The position numbers and the translations under genes are program-made. The notes beneath the pieces were generated by a model, which made no database searches, had not been told where the DNA came from, and saw only the letters and a program-made list of their open reading frames with translations. Below, piece after piece: positions 44,401-53,825 of a stretch of 64,000 bases of DNA (positions within the stretch are counted from its first letter, which is position 1; every line of letters starts with the position of its first letter). This DNA comes from Streptomyces resistomycificus (GTDB lineage Bacteria; Actinomycetota; Actinomycetes; Streptomycetales; Streptomycetaceae): positions 49,320-113,319 of the forward strand of contig NZ_KQ949009.1 in the NCBI RefSeq assembly GCF_001514265.1, written 5' to 3'.

Positions 44401-47190
44401 TGGCTCGCCGAACACGTCGTCCACGGTGCCGTCCTCGTGCCGGCGACCGTGCTGGCCGAACTGGCGCTGTGGGCGGCGCACAAGGCGGGATGCGACGTCG
44501 TCGAGGAACTCACCCTTCAGACACCGCTGGTGCTGTCCCGGACGGCCGAGCGCGAGATCCGTGTCCTGGTCGACGGCAAGCGGGTCGTCAGCGTGCACTC
44601 ACGGGGCGAGGGCGAAACCGAGTGGACACGCAACGCCGTCGGCGTCGTCGGGAGGGACACCCCGGCAGCCCACGCGGGGGAGGACCTCGCCGTGTGGCCC
44701 CCCGCGGGCGCCGTCAGCGTGCCCTTCGAGGACGAGTACACCAGGCTGTCCGCCCTCGGAATCAGCCACGGGCCCCTGCTGCGCGGCCTGACAGAGGTGT
44801 GGCGCCGCGACGACACCCTGTTCGCCCAGGTGGAGCTGCCCGCCCTCGACGGCGCTGACCGGGCCCGCTTCCACCTCCACCCGGCGCTGCTGCACGCCGC
44901 GCTGCTGCCGATCGGCCTGGGGCACTTCGTCGACACCTCCCGGCCCGAAGGCTGGCTGCCGTCGCGCTGCACCGGCCTGCGCCTGCACGCCACCCGGCCG
45001 ACCGCGCTGCGCGTCCGCCTCGCGCCCGCGGGCGACAACACGCTGTCGGTGACCCTCGCCGACCCGAGCGGAGCACCCGTCGGCGGCCTGACCTCGCTGA
45101 CCCTGCGGCCCGCGGACGTCGAGCAACTGACCGAGCTGGGCTTCGACCACCAGGACTCGCTCTTCCAGGTGGACTGGGTCCCCCTGCCGATCCCGTCTTC
45201 TCCCGCCACCGGCCGCTCCGCGGTGCTGGCCGGCCCCGACACGTCCACCCCGCCCCTAAACCAGGGGCAAGCCGTCTTCGCGAACCTCACCGAACTCGCC
45301 GCCGACGGCGAGGAGATACCCCCGCTCGTCATCGCCCGCATCGACCCGCCGGTCATCGCCCGCATCGACCCGCCGGTCACCGGCAGCATCGCCCCGCCGG
45401 GCACCGGCAGCGCCGACCGGCGGGGCACCGGCAGCGCCGACCTGCCGGGCACCGACGGCACCGGCAGCGCCGACCTGCCGGCCACCGTCGGAGACACCCT
45501 GCACCGTGTGCTGCGGCTGACGCGGGACTGGCTCGGCGACGACCGCTTCCGCGACTCCCGCCTGGTCATCGTGACGCGCCAGGCGACGGGTGACGACCCG
45601 GCCGTGCGCACCGACCCCGCGGCAGCCGCGATCTGGGGCTTCGTGCGCACCGCGCAGACCGAGAACCCGGGCCGCTTCACGCTTGTCGACACGGACGACC
45701 AGCCCGCTTCGCTCGCCTGCCTCCCGGCCGCCGCCGCGACCGGCGAAGCCCAGCTCAAGATCCGCGCCGGTCTCGTCACCACCCCCCAACTGGCCCGCAC
45801 CCACCCCACATCCCCCCGCCACGAGCCGCTCGACGCGGCGGAACACGTGCCCGCCCTCGGGCCTGGCACCGTGCTGATCACGGGAGGCACCAGCGGCCTG
45901 GGAGCGATGCTGGCCCGCCACCTCGTCCAGCGGCACGGGGCACGCCGCCTGCTGCTGACCAGCAGGCGCGGGCCGGCCGCCCCGGCGGCGGCAGACCTGC
46001 GCACGGAACTGACCGAGGCGGGAGCCCACATCGAGGTCGTGGCCTGCGACGTCACCAGCCGTGACTCCCTCGCCCGGCTGATCGCCGCCATCCCGCCCCA
46101 GCACCCGCTGACGGCGGTCATCCACTGCGCGGGTGTGCTGGACGACGGGATCGTCGAGGCGCTGACCGAGGACCGCGTGGACACGGTCCTCGCGCCGAAG
46201 GTGCGCGGCGCCTGGCACCTGCACGAGCTGACACGCCATCTGGACCTGTCCGCGTTCGTGCTGTTCTCCTCGATCGCCAGCGTGCTGGGAACGGCGGGGC
46301 AGGCCAACTACGCGGCGGCCAACGCGTTCCTCAACGGCCTCGCGCAGGCCCGCCGGGCCCAGGGCCTGCCCGCCCACGCGCTGTGCTGGGGCTTTTGGGC
46401 GCAGCGCAGCGAGATGGTCGCCGACATCAACGACGCGGACGTCGTACGCCTGCAACGCCAGGGCGTGCTGCCGATGCCCTCCACCGAGGGGCTCGCCCTC
46501 TTCGACGCGGCGCTCTCGCACCACGAGCCGGTGCTCGTGCCCGCACGACTGAACCTCGCGCCACCGCCGGCCGGCCACCCCGGCTCGCCGCTTTTGCGCA
46601 CGCTCACCGCGGCGTCTGCCCCCTCCGGCGGTGCGGCGGGACACCAGGAGGCCACCGCCGACAACCTCGCGCAGCAGCTGAGGTCGCTGGCGCCGGCCGA
46701 CGCGCAACCGCTGCTGCTCGACGCCGTGCGGGCGCAGACCGCGACCGTCCTCGGCCACCCGGACACCCGGCGCATCGGCCCCGCCGCGACCTTCAAGGAA
46801 CTGGGAATCGACTCGCTCACCGCGCTGGAACTGCGCAACAAACTGGCGGCCGTGACCGGCCTGAAGCTGCCCGCCACACTCGTGTTCGACCACCCCAACC
46901 CCACCGCCCTCGCCCGGTTCCTGGCCACGCGGATCACCCCCGACCCCGGTGCGGGCCCCTCCGCGGCCACCCACCTGGCCAAGGAGATCGAAGGACTGGG
47001 CGCCCGGCTGGAGGAGGCGTTCCTTGAACTCGCCACGGAGGACCAGGCCACCCTTTCCACTCTGCTCGGCGAACTGCAGGGCCGAGTCCGCTCGATGGCC
47101 GGCGCCGGATCACCGGCCGGCCTCGTCGACCAGATCAGTTCGGCCTCGGCGGGAGAGCTTCTCTCGCTGCTCGACAAAGAGCTCGGCTAG
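41500..47190 (+). CDS. PKS module 1: KS-AT-DH(inactive)-KR-ACP
   Basis: About 1896 residues. N-terminal docking coiled coil (VDKLRSYLRRAVGDAQELRE), KS with DTACSSSL (Cys near 206), AT with GHSQGE near 663 and YASH near 762 (methylmalonyl). The DH region keeps HVVHGAVLVP but has HPALLHAALLP where active DHs have HPALLDAALH. His1132 replaces the catalytic Asp and a Leu replaces the following His/Gln, so dehydration is unlikely. KR near 1460-1640 has TGGTSGLG, the LDD motif of B-type KRs (HCAGVLDDG) and YAAANAF. ACP has IDSL near 1771. GTG 41500 is preferred because GGGGGAGG precedes it; GTG 41485 is possible. A 24-base tandem repeat lies between DH and KR. Confidence 0.94.
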   Translation: MEDVDKLRSYLRRAVGDAQELRERVRELEEAAREPIAVVGVGCRFPGGVTSPEGLWHVVSDGVDAMSDFPTDRGWDLEALHATDPEAPSTTSTRTGGFLDDLAEFDAPFFNISPREALAMDPQQRLMLETSWEALERAGIDPAGLRGSPTGVFTGLYAVDYGPRMGGAAAGEVEGFALTGTYTSVASGRVAYTLGLEGPAVSTDTACSSSLVAVHQAVRSLRSGECTLALAGGVSTLPTPGLLVELGRQRGLSPDGRCKAFADAADGTGFSEGVGVLVLERLSDARRNGRHVWAVIRGSAINQDGASNGLTAPNELAQQRAIRAALTDAGLRASDVDAVEAHGTGTRLGDPMEAEALLATYGQDREAHSPLWLGSLKSNIGHTQAAAGVAAMIKMIMAMRHGVLPRTLHVDRPSTHVDWSVGAVELLTEARQWPSTPDRPRRAGVSAFGISGTNAHLILEQAPAEEETARAAADPTTAQVSTGAPRAVPWVLSARSQQALRAQALRLRDSVAADAALPLADVARSLVTTRSLFEYRQVVIGADRDTLLAALTAAAEGDENTPATVVSGLAQPGGKTVFVFPGQGSQWAGMGRELWQSSPVFAARMRQCADALAPYVDWSLFDALADAEALKRVDVVQPVLWAVMVSLAEVWRSHGVRPEAVVGHSQGEIAAACVAGALSIDDAAKVVALRSKAILALSGRGGMVSLALPADQARARLTDGLSIAAVNGPSSVVVSGEVAELDALLAACEADQVRARRIPVDYASHSAGVEAIHDELRRVLAGIQPRTAQVPFFSTVTADWLDTTRLDAEYWFTNLRHTVRFEEATRTLAEQGFRFFIEASAHPVLTPGVEQTLDSAGVEAAVVGTLRRGEDGLARWYQSAAEAFVAGAALSWPAAFADADGEGRRVDLPTYAFQRQRYWLNTPHETTTQTTSDHPLLDAVIDLPGDDGDDGHGAVAGSGRLSLERHPWLAEHVVHGAVLVPATVLAELALWAAHKAGCDVVEELTLQTPLVLSRTAEREIRVLVDGKRVVSVHSRGEGETEWTRNAVGVVGRDTPAAHAGEDLAVWPPAGAVSVPFEDEYTRLSALGISHGPLLRGLTEVWRRDDTLFAQVELPALDGADRARFHLHPALLHAALLPIGLGHFVDTSRPEGWLPSRCTGLRLHATRPTALRVRLAPAGDNTLSVTLADPSGAPVGGLTSLTLRPADVEQLTELGFDHQDSLFQVDWVPLPIPSSPATGRSAVLAGPDTSTPPLNQGQAVFANLTELAADGEEIPPLVIARIDPPVIARIDPPVTGSIAPPGTGSADRRGTGSADLPGTDGTGSADLPATVGDTLHRVLRLTRDWLGDDRFRDSRLVIVTRQATGDDPAVRTDPAAAAIWGFVRTAQTENPGRFTLVDTDDQPASLACLPAAAATGEAQLKIRAGLVTTPQLARTHPTSPRHEPLDAAEHVPALGPGTVLITGGTSGLGAMLARHLVQRHGARRLLLTSRRGPAAPAAADLRTELTEAGAHIEVVACDVTSRDSLARLIAAIPPQHPLTAVIHCAGVLDDGIVEALTEDRVDTVLAPKVRGAWHLHELTRHLDLSAFVLFSSIASVLGTAGQANYAAANAFLNGLAQARRAQGLPAHALCWGFWAQRSEMVADINDADVVRLQRQGVLPMPSTEGLALFDAALSHHEPVLVPARLNLAPPPAGHPGSPLLRTLTAASAPSGGAAGHQEATADNLAQQLRSLAPADAQPLLLDAVRAQTATVLGHPDTRRIGPAATFKELGIDSLTALELRNKLAAVTGLKLPATLVFDHPNPTALARFLATRITPDPGAGPSAATHLAKEIEGLGARLEEAFLELATEDQATLSTLLGELQGRVRSMAGAGSPAGLVDQISSASAGELLSLLDKELG
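45328..45480. repeat. 24-base tandem repeat in the DH-KR linker of PKS module 1
   Basis: About six 24-base units: two exact copies encoding VIARIDPP (45328-45351, 45352-45375), then drifted copies of the TGSADLPG/TGSIAPPG type at 45376, 45400, 45424 and 45457. All keep the reading frame. The linker is an unstructured Pro/Gly/Ala stretch where slippage is tolerated. Confidence 0.85.
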
Positions 47191-47199
47191 GGGAGCGCG

Positions 47200-50100
47200 A
47201 TGACCAACGACAACAACGCCGACGTCCTCGACTACCTCAAGCGGACATCGATCGAGCTGATCGAAACACGCAAGCGCCTGCAGGAGCTCACCGAGGCCGC
47301 CGCCGAGCCCGTCGCTGTGGTGGGCCTGGCCTGCCGCTTCCCGGGCCGGGCCACGTCCCCGGAGGCCCTGTGGGAACTGGTCGAGGCGGGCGCCGACGTC
47401 ATGTCGGACTTCCCCACCGACCGCCACTGGGACCTGGAGAACCTCCACGACCCCGACCCGGACCGGCCCGGCACCTGCTCCACCCGCTCCGGCGGGTTCC
47501 TGCACGACGCGGGTGACTTCGACGCCGACTTCTTCGGGATCAACCCGCGCGAGGCGCTCGCCGCCGACCCGCAGCAGCGGCTGCTCCTGGAGACCTCCTG
47601 GGAGTCCCTGGAGAGAGCCGGCATCGACCCGCACACCCTGCGCGGCAGCGACACCGGCGTGTTCGCCGGCCTCGCCTACTTCGGCTACGGCAACCACTTC
47701 TTCACCCCCGAGACCATCTCCGGGTACGCGCAGACCGGCTCCCTGCTGAGTGTGGCCTCGGGCCGGGTGGCCTACACGCTGGGCCTTGAGGGCCCGGCGG
47801 TGTCGACCGACACCGCCTGCTCGTCTTCCCTGGTGACGGTGCACCAGGCGGTGCAGTCGCTGCGCCAGGGCGAATGCGGCCTCGCCCTGGCCGGCGGCGT
47901 CACCGTCATGGCGACGCCACAGGTGTTCAGGGAGTTCTCACGGCAGCGGGGCCTGGCGGCGGACGGCCGCTGCAAGGCCTTCGCGGACGCCGCCGACGGC
48001 ACCGGCTTCTCCGAGGGCGTCGGCATGCTCGTCCTGGAGCGGCTGTCGGACGCGCGGCGCAACGGGCGCCACGTGTGGGCGGTGATCCGCGGCTCGGCGA
48101 TCAACCAGGACGGCGCCTCCAACGGCCTGACCGCACCCAACGGGCCGGCGCAGCAGCGCGTCATCCAGGCCGCGTTGGCCAACGCCCGCATCCAGGCGAG
48201 CGACGTGGACGCGGTCGAGGCACACGGCACCGGCACGACGCTGGGCGACCCCATCGAAGCACAGGCACTGCTGGCCACCTACGGCCAGGACCGCGCGGCG
48301 CACAGCCCGCTGTGGCTGGGGTCGCTGAAGTCGAACATCGGCCACACCCAGGCCGCCGCGGGCGTCGGCGGCATCATCAAAATGATCATGGCGATGCGGC
48401 ACGGCGTACTGCCCCGAACCCTGCACGTGGACCGGCCCTCCACCCACGTCGACTGGTCGGTGGGCGCCGTCGAGCTGCTCACCGAGGCACGACAGTGGCC
48501 CAGCACCCCGGACCGGCCCCGGCGCGCCGGCGTGTCCAGCTTCGGGGCCAGCGGCACCAACGCACACCTCATCCTCGAAGAGGCACCCGCCCAAGAGCCG
48601 GCACCCGAGCAGGCGACGGGGCCCGACGCCGCCGACAGCCCGGACGGCGTCGGCGGGCTGGTGCCGTGGACACTGTCGGCGCGCTCGGAAGGGGCGCTGC
48701 GCGCCCAGGCCCGCAAGCTGCACGATTTCGCCGCCGCCCACCCGGACGCGGACGTCGCCGACATCGGCTGGTCGCTGGCGTCGAGCCGGTCCCTGTTCGA
48801 ACACCGAGCCGTCGCGCTGGGCCGCGACCGGGACGAGCTGCTGAGCGCTCTGGCCTCACTGAGCGAGGGCGCGGACTGCGCCACGCTGGTGCGCGGCGTC
48901 GCCGCGGAATACGGCACATCCGTCTTCATGTTCCCCGGGCAGGGCTCCCCGTGGGCCGGGGTGGCACGGCAGCTGTACGACACCTTCCCCGTCTTCGCCC
49001 GCAGCCTCGACGAGATCTGCGCACACTTCGACGCACATCTGCCCTTCGCCCTCAAACCCCTGCTCCTCGCCGACGAGCCCGCCGACCGCCGGCGCACCGA
49101 CATCGCGCAGCCGGCCCTGTTCGCCCTGCAGGTCAGCCTGTACCGGCTGATCACCCGCTACGGCCCGCAGCCCGACTACCTGATCGGCCACTCGGTCGGC
49201 GAGATCGCCGCCGCCCACGTGTCCGGAGTCCTCCACCTGGAGGGCGCGACCCGGCTCGTGGCCGCGCGCGGACGGATCATGCAGACGGTCACCGAGGCCG
49301 GCGCCATGCTGGCGGTACGCGCCTCACAAGCCGCCGTGGCAACCCTGCTGGGCCCCTACGACCGGGTCGGCATCGCCGCCGTCAACGGCCCCGAATCGGT
49401 GGTGGTCTCGGGCCTGCGCGACCAGGTCCACACCCTCCGCGACCAGCTCGTCGCCGCCGGCACGTCGGCGAAACTCCTCCAGGTCGACCACGCGTTCCAC
49501 TCCCCGCTCATGGACCCGATCCTGGACGAGTTCGCCACGGCGCTGCACGCGCTGCCCACCGGCGGCGAGATGACGATCCCGATCGTCTCGACCAGGCTGG
49601 GCCGCGAGGCCACCCTGCAGGAGCTGACGTCCGCCGACTACTGGGTGAGCCACGTCCGCGAACCCGTCCGCTTCCACGACGCCATCGAGTGCGCCCGCGC
49701 CGCGGGGGCGGGCGTCTTCCTGGACGTGGGGCCGGCAGCCACGCTCGCGAGCATCACCCAGGAGGCCTTCGCCGCCGACGGTGTCCGCGACGCGGTGGTC
49801 CTGTCGTCGTCGCGGCGCGACCGAAGCCCGGCCGAGGCGCTGGCCGGCGCGCTGGCCCAACTCCACGTCCGCGGCGCCCGCGTGAACCGCGACGCCCTGT
49901 TCACCACACGCCGGCGGGTGGACCTTCCGACCTACGCCTTCCAGCGCCGGCGGTACTGGCTGGACTTCCTGGCCGGCATGGAGTCGGCCGACGTGGCCTC
50001 CGCCGGCCTGTCCGCCCTCACCCACCCGCTGCTGGGCGCCGTGGTCGACCACCCCGCCACCGGCGAGGTGGTGTTCACCGGCCGCTGGTCCCTGCGCACC

Positions 50101-53100
50101 CACGACTGGCTGGCCGATCACACCGTGTTCGGCCAGGTCGTCGTACCGGCGACGGCCTACCTGGACCTGGCACTGTCGGTGGGCGAGCACGTCGGGTGCG
50201 CCGCGGTCGGGGAACTCTCCCTGGAAGTCCCCCTGATCCTGCCCGACCCGGGCGACGTGCAGGTGCGGGTCGTCGTCGGCGCCGTGGACGAGACGGGACG
50301 CCGCAGCCTGGACGTGTACTCACGCCTTGGCGAGGACACCCCGACCACGGGCGGCTGGACCCGCCACGCCATGGGGAACCTGTCACCGCACACCCCCCGC
50401 ACCGCCGCCCGGGCCGACGACACGCGAGCGCCGGCCGCGTGGCCGCCGGCCGGGGCCCGGCCCATCGACACCGCCCGTCTCTACGACTCCCTCGCCGACG
50501 GGGGCTTCGACTACGGTCCGGCCTTCCGCGGGCTGCGCGAAGTGTGGCAGCACGGCGACGACCTCTACGCGCTCGCCACCCTCCCGCAGACGGCCGAGGC
50601 GGCCGGCGCCGGGTTCGCACTGCATCCCGCGCTGATCGACACCGTGCTGCACGCGGCGGTGGCCGGCGGTGTCATCGAGGTGACGGGCCAAAAGGGCTGG
50701 ATGCCCTTCGCATGGTCCGGCGTGACCCTGGCCGGCCAGTGCGGCCCGACCGTACGGGTGCGGCTGCGCCCGGCCGGCGAAGGCGTCGTGTCCCTGACGG
50801 CCGCCGACGAGCACGGCCGCACGATCGCCCACGTCGAAGCGCTGACGTTCCGTCCGGCGAGCGCCGAGCAGGTGCTCGCGGCCCGCGGCGGGCACCGGCA
50901 GCCGCTGTACGAACTGCAGTGGCGAGCGGCCCGGCCCGGCACACCACACACCCCCCGCACGCCGTGGGGGGTGCTCGGCACCCGCCACGGCCTTGCCGCC
51001 CGCCTCGCCGAGGCGGGCGGCAAGGACACCGCGTTCTACGCGTCCCTGGACGACATCCCCGCGGGCCGTGCACCCCGCCACCTCGTCCTGTGCCCGGACG
51101 ACGCCACCACCGTCGGCCCCGGCACCCGCCCCGATCTGCTGGCCGCGGTCGCCACCGCGGACAAGGGCGTCCTGGAGTGCGTCCAGCGCTTCCTCGCCGA
51201 GGACGCACTCGCCCCCTGCACGCTGGTGGTACTCACCCGCCGTGCCGTCGACACCGGTGCGGGCGACAGCGTCGAAAGCCTTCCCGGCGCGTCCGTGTGG
51301 GGCCTGATCCGCTCCGCCCAGACCGAGCACCCCGGCAGGTTCCGGCTGGTGGACATCGACGACGAGGAAACCTCCTGGGCCCGCCTCACGGACGCCCTCG
51401 CCCTCGGCGAGGACCAACTGGCGCTGCGCGACGGCAGCTGCCTCGTGCCCCGCATGACGCCGGCCCAACCCGCCGACCACCGTCTCGAACCCCCGGCCAC
51501 CGGCCCGCACCGGCTGGGCATCCCGCGCAAGGGGACCCTGGAGAACCTGACCTGGGTGGCGTGCCCCGAGGTGGAAGCACCCCTGACGAGCGGGCAGGTC
51601 CGCATCGCCGTGCAGGCCGCCGGCCTCAACTTCCGCGACGTCACCATCGCCCTGGGACTCATCGACCGCACCGCCATCGACGCCGGGCTCGGCAGCGAGG
51701 GCGCCGGAGTGGTGCTGGAGGTGGCCCACGACGTCACCGCTGTGGCCCCGGGCGACCGGGTGACCGGCATCTTCCCCGGCGCGTTCGCCCGCGTGGCCGT
51801 GGCCGACCACCGCATGCTCACGCCCGTCCCCGACGGCTGGAGCTACGCCGAGGCCGCGTCGATGCCGAGCACCTTCCTCACCGCCTACTACGCCCTCTTC
51901 CACGTCACGAAGCTGAAGAAGGGCCAGCGGATCCTCATCCACGCCGCGGCGGGCGGCGTCGGGATGGCCGCCGTCCAACTGGCCCGGCACGTCGGCGCCG
52001 AGATCTACGCCACCGCGAGCCCGGCCAAGTGGCCCGCCCTGCGCGCCCTGGGCCTGGACGACGCCCACCTGGCGTCCTCGCGCGACCTGCACTTCGCCGA
52101 GAAGTTCCGCACCGCCACGGGCGGCCGCGGTGTGGACGTCGTCCTGAACTCCCTCGCGCACACCTTCGTCGACGCCTCGCTGACGCTGCTCGCCGAGGGC
52201 GGCAGCTTCATCGAGATGGGCAAGACCGACATCCGCGACCCCCACCAGGTGGCGGCCGACCACCCCACCGTCGGCTACGAGGCCTTCGACCTCTACGCGG
52301 CCGGGCCGCAGGCCATCCACACCATGTTCCGCAAGGTCATGGAGCTGTTCGCCGACGGGCGGGTGCGGCTGAGCCCCGTCTCCGTCCGCGACATCCGCGA
52401 CGCGCGCAGGACGTTTCGCGAGATGAGCCAGGGACGGCACGTCGGCAAGCTGGTCTTCGAGGTGGGCGGCGGCTTCGGCGGCGGCACCGTGCTGGTCACC
52501 GGCGGGACCGGGGGAGTGGGCTCGCTCGTGGCCCGGCACCTCGTGGCCGAACACGGCGTGCGCAGCCTGGTGCTGGCCGGCCGCCGGGGAGCGGCGGCCG
52601 ACGGGGCCCGCGAGCTGGTGGCGGACCTGGAGGCAGCGGGCGCTGTGGTGCGCGTGGTGGCCTGCGACATCGCCGACCGGGCCGCCGTGGCCGACCTGCT
52701 CGCCGACATGCCCCCGCGCTATCCGCTGACCGCCATCGTGCACGCGGCCGGGGTGCTGGCCGACGGCACCGTCGAGTCACTGACCGCGGCCGGCATCGAC
52801 CGCGTGCTGCACGCCAAGGCCGGCGGTGCACTCACCCTGCACGAGCTGACAAAGGACCACACCCTGTCGGCGTTCATCCACTTCTCCGCCCTCGCCGGCA
52901 CCCTGGGCACCGCGGGACAGGCGAACTACGCCGCAGCCAACGCCTTCCTGGACGCTCTGGCGGCCCAGCGCAAGGCGTCCGGCCTGCCCGGCACCTCGCT
53001 CGCCTGGGGCTGGTGGGAGCAGAGCAGCGGCATGACCGAGGACCTGGACCAGGCCGACCTCTTGCGGCTGCGGCGGATGGGCATCGCCCCGATGCCCACA

Positions 53101-53820
53101 CCCGAGGCCCTGGCCCTGTTCGACGCGGCCCACGCGCTCGACAAGCCCCTCCTCATCCCGGCCCGGGTGGACGTCGCCGCGCTGCGCGAGCAGGGCGGCG
53201 ACGAACTGCCGCCGCTGCTGCGCGACCTCGCCGACGGCGGCCGCCCACGCCGCAGCAGGGCGGACACGACCAAGGACGGCGGCTTTGCCGGCCTGCCCGC
53301 CCGGCTGGCCGCCCTGCCGGGCGACGAGGCGCGGGCAGCCGTCCTGGACTGGGTCCGCGACCAGGTCGCCATCGTGCTCGGACACCCCTCCGGCGCGGTC
53401 GTCGACACCGAGCAGGCATTCACCCAGCTCGGATTCGACTCGCTGACCTCGGTCGAACTGTGCAACCGCCTGGCGGCCGCCACCGGACTGCGCCTGGCGA
53501 CCACCCTCGTCTTCAGCTACCCGACACCACGCGAGCTGGGCGAGCACCTGCACGACCTGCTGCGCCCGGCACCGGACGAGAACCCGGACGAGAACCCGGA
53601 CGAGAACACGGACCAGGACGCGGACATCCGGGCAGTGCTGCGCACCGTCTCGGTCGACAGCCTGCGCGAGGCGGGCCTGCTGGAGCTGGTCCTGGCCTGC
53701 GCCGCCCCGCCCGAGGCGGGCGGCGACACACCGACCGCGAACACGCCACCCCCGGCGGACGAACTGTCGGACCTGGACCTGGAAGCTCTGGTCGACCTGG
53801 CTCTGGACGAGAAGAGGTAG
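47200..53820 (+). CDS. PKS module 2: KS-AT-DH-ER-KR-ACP (fully reducing)
   Basis: A 2206-residue protein. N-terminal coiled-coil docking region (DVLDYLKRTSIELIETRKRL), KS with DTACSSSL (Cys near 206), AT with GHSVGE near 664 and HAFH near 764, the malonyl-CoA signature. DH has DHTVFGQVVVP near 974 and HPALIDTVLH near 1145 with the catalytic Asp present. ER has LNFRDVTIALG and HAAAGGVGMAAVQLARH near 1582. KR near 1766 has TGGTGGVG, LAD in the LDD position and NYAAANAF. ACP has FDSL near 2079. All reductive motifs are present, so this module should add a saturated CH2-CH2 unit. RBS GGGGAG; it starts 9 bases after the previous stop. Confidence 0.96.
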   Translation: MTNDNNADVLDYLKRTSIELIETRKRLQELTEAAAEPVAVVGLACRFPGRATSPEALWELVEAGADVMSDFPTDRHWDLENLHDPDPDRPGTCSTRSGGFLHDAGDFDADFFGINPREALAADPQQRLLLETSWESLERAGIDPHTLRGSDTGVFAGLAYFGYGNHFFTPETISGYAQTGSLLSVASGRVAYTLGLEGPAVSTDTACSSSLVTVHQAVQSLRQGECGLALAGGVTVMATPQVFREFSRQRGLAADGRCKAFADAADGTGFSEGVGMLVLERLSDARRNGRHVWAVIRGSAINQDGASNGLTAPNGPAQQRVIQAALANARIQASDVDAVEAHGTGTTLGDPIEAQALLATYGQDRAAHSPLWLGSLKSNIGHTQAAAGVGGIIKMIMAMRHGVLPRTLHVDRPSTHVDWSVGAVELLTEARQWPSTPDRPRRAGVSSFGASGTNAHLILEEAPAQEPAPEQATGPDAADSPDGVGGLVPWTLSARSEGALRAQARKLHDFAAAHPDADVADIGWSLASSRSLFEHRAVALGRDRDELLSALASLSEGADCATLVRGVAAEYGTSVFMFPGQGSPWAGVARQLYDTFPVFARSLDEICAHFDAHLPFALKPLLLADEPADRRRTDIAQPALFALQVSLYRLITRYGPQPDYLIGHSVGEIAAAHVSGVLHLEGATRLVAARGRIMQTVTEAGAMLAVRASQAAVATLLGPYDRVGIAAVNGPESVVVSGLRDQVHTLRDQLVAAGTSAKLLQVDHAFHSPLMDPILDEFATALHALPTGGEMTIPIVSTRLGREATLQELTSADYWVSHVREPVRFHDAIECARAAGAGVFLDVGPAATLASITQEAFAADGVRDAVVLSSSRRDRSPAEALAGALAQLHVRGARVNRDALFTTRRRVDLPTYAFQRRRYWLDFLAGMESADVASAGLSALTHPLLGAVVDHPATGEVVFTGRWSLRTHDWLADHTVFGQVVVPATAYLDLALSVGEHVGCAAVGELSLEVPLILPDPGDVQVRVVVGAVDETGRRSLDVYSRLGEDTPTTGGWTRHAMGNLSPHTPRTAARADDTRAPAAWPPAGARPIDTARLYDSLADGGFDYGPAFRGLREVWQHGDDLYALATLPQTAEAAGAGFALHPALIDTVLHAAVAGGVIEVTGQKGWMPFAWSGVTLAGQCGPTVRVRLRPAGEGVVSLTAADEHGRTIAHVEALTFRPASAEQVLAARGGHRQPLYELQWRAARPGTPHTPRTPWGVLGTRHGLAARLAEAGGKDTAFYASLDDIPAGRAPRHLVLCPDDATTVGPGTRPDLLAAVATADKGVLECVQRFLAEDALAPCTLVVLTRRAVDTGAGDSVESLPGASVWGLIRSAQTEHPGRFRLVDIDDEETSWARLTDALALGEDQLALRDGSCLVPRMTPAQPADHRLEPPATGPHRLGIPRKGTLENLTWVACPEVEAPLTSGQVRIAVQAAGLNFRDVTIALGLIDRTAIDAGLGSEGAGVVLEVAHDVTAVAPGDRVTGIFPGAFARVAVADHRMLTPVPDGWSYAEAASMPSTFLTAYYALFHVTKLKKGQRILIHAAAGGVGMAAVQLARHVGAEIYATASPAKWPALRALGLDDAHLASSRDLHFAEKFRTATGGRGVDVVLNSLAHTFVDASLTLLAEGGSFIEMGKTDIRDPHQVAADHPTVGYEAFDLYAAGPQAIHTMFRKVMELFADGRVRLSPVSVRDIRDARRTFREMSQGRHVGKLVFEVGGGFGGGTVLVTGGTGGVGSLVARHLVAEHGVRSLVLAGRRGAAADGARELVADLEAAGAVVRVVACDIADRAAVADLLADMPPRYPLTAIVHAAGVLADGTVESLTAAGIDRVLHAKAGGALTLHELTKDHTLSAFIHFSALAGTLGTAGQANYAAANAFLDALAAQRKASGLPGTSLAWGWWEQSSGMTEDLDQADLLRLRRMGIAPMPTPEALALFDAAHALDKPLLIPARVDVAALREQGGDELPPLLRDLADGGRPRRSRADTTKDGGFAGLPARLAALPGDEARAAVLDWVRDQVAIVLGHPSGAVVDTEQAFTQLGFDSLTSVELCNRLAAATGLRLATTLVFSYPTPRELGEHLHDLLRPAPDENPDENPDENTDQDADIRAVLRTVSVDSLREAGLLELVLACAAPPEAGGDTPTANTPPPADELSDLDLEALVDLALDEKR
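53572..53607. repeat. 12-base tandem repeat (PDEN x3) in PKS module 2 C-terminal tail
   Basis: Three exact copies of CCGGACGAGAAC at 53572, 53584 and 53596 encode PDENPDENPDEN, between the ACP and the C-terminal docking helices. In frame, acidic and flexible. Confidence 0.85.
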
Positions 53821-53825
53821 TGACG

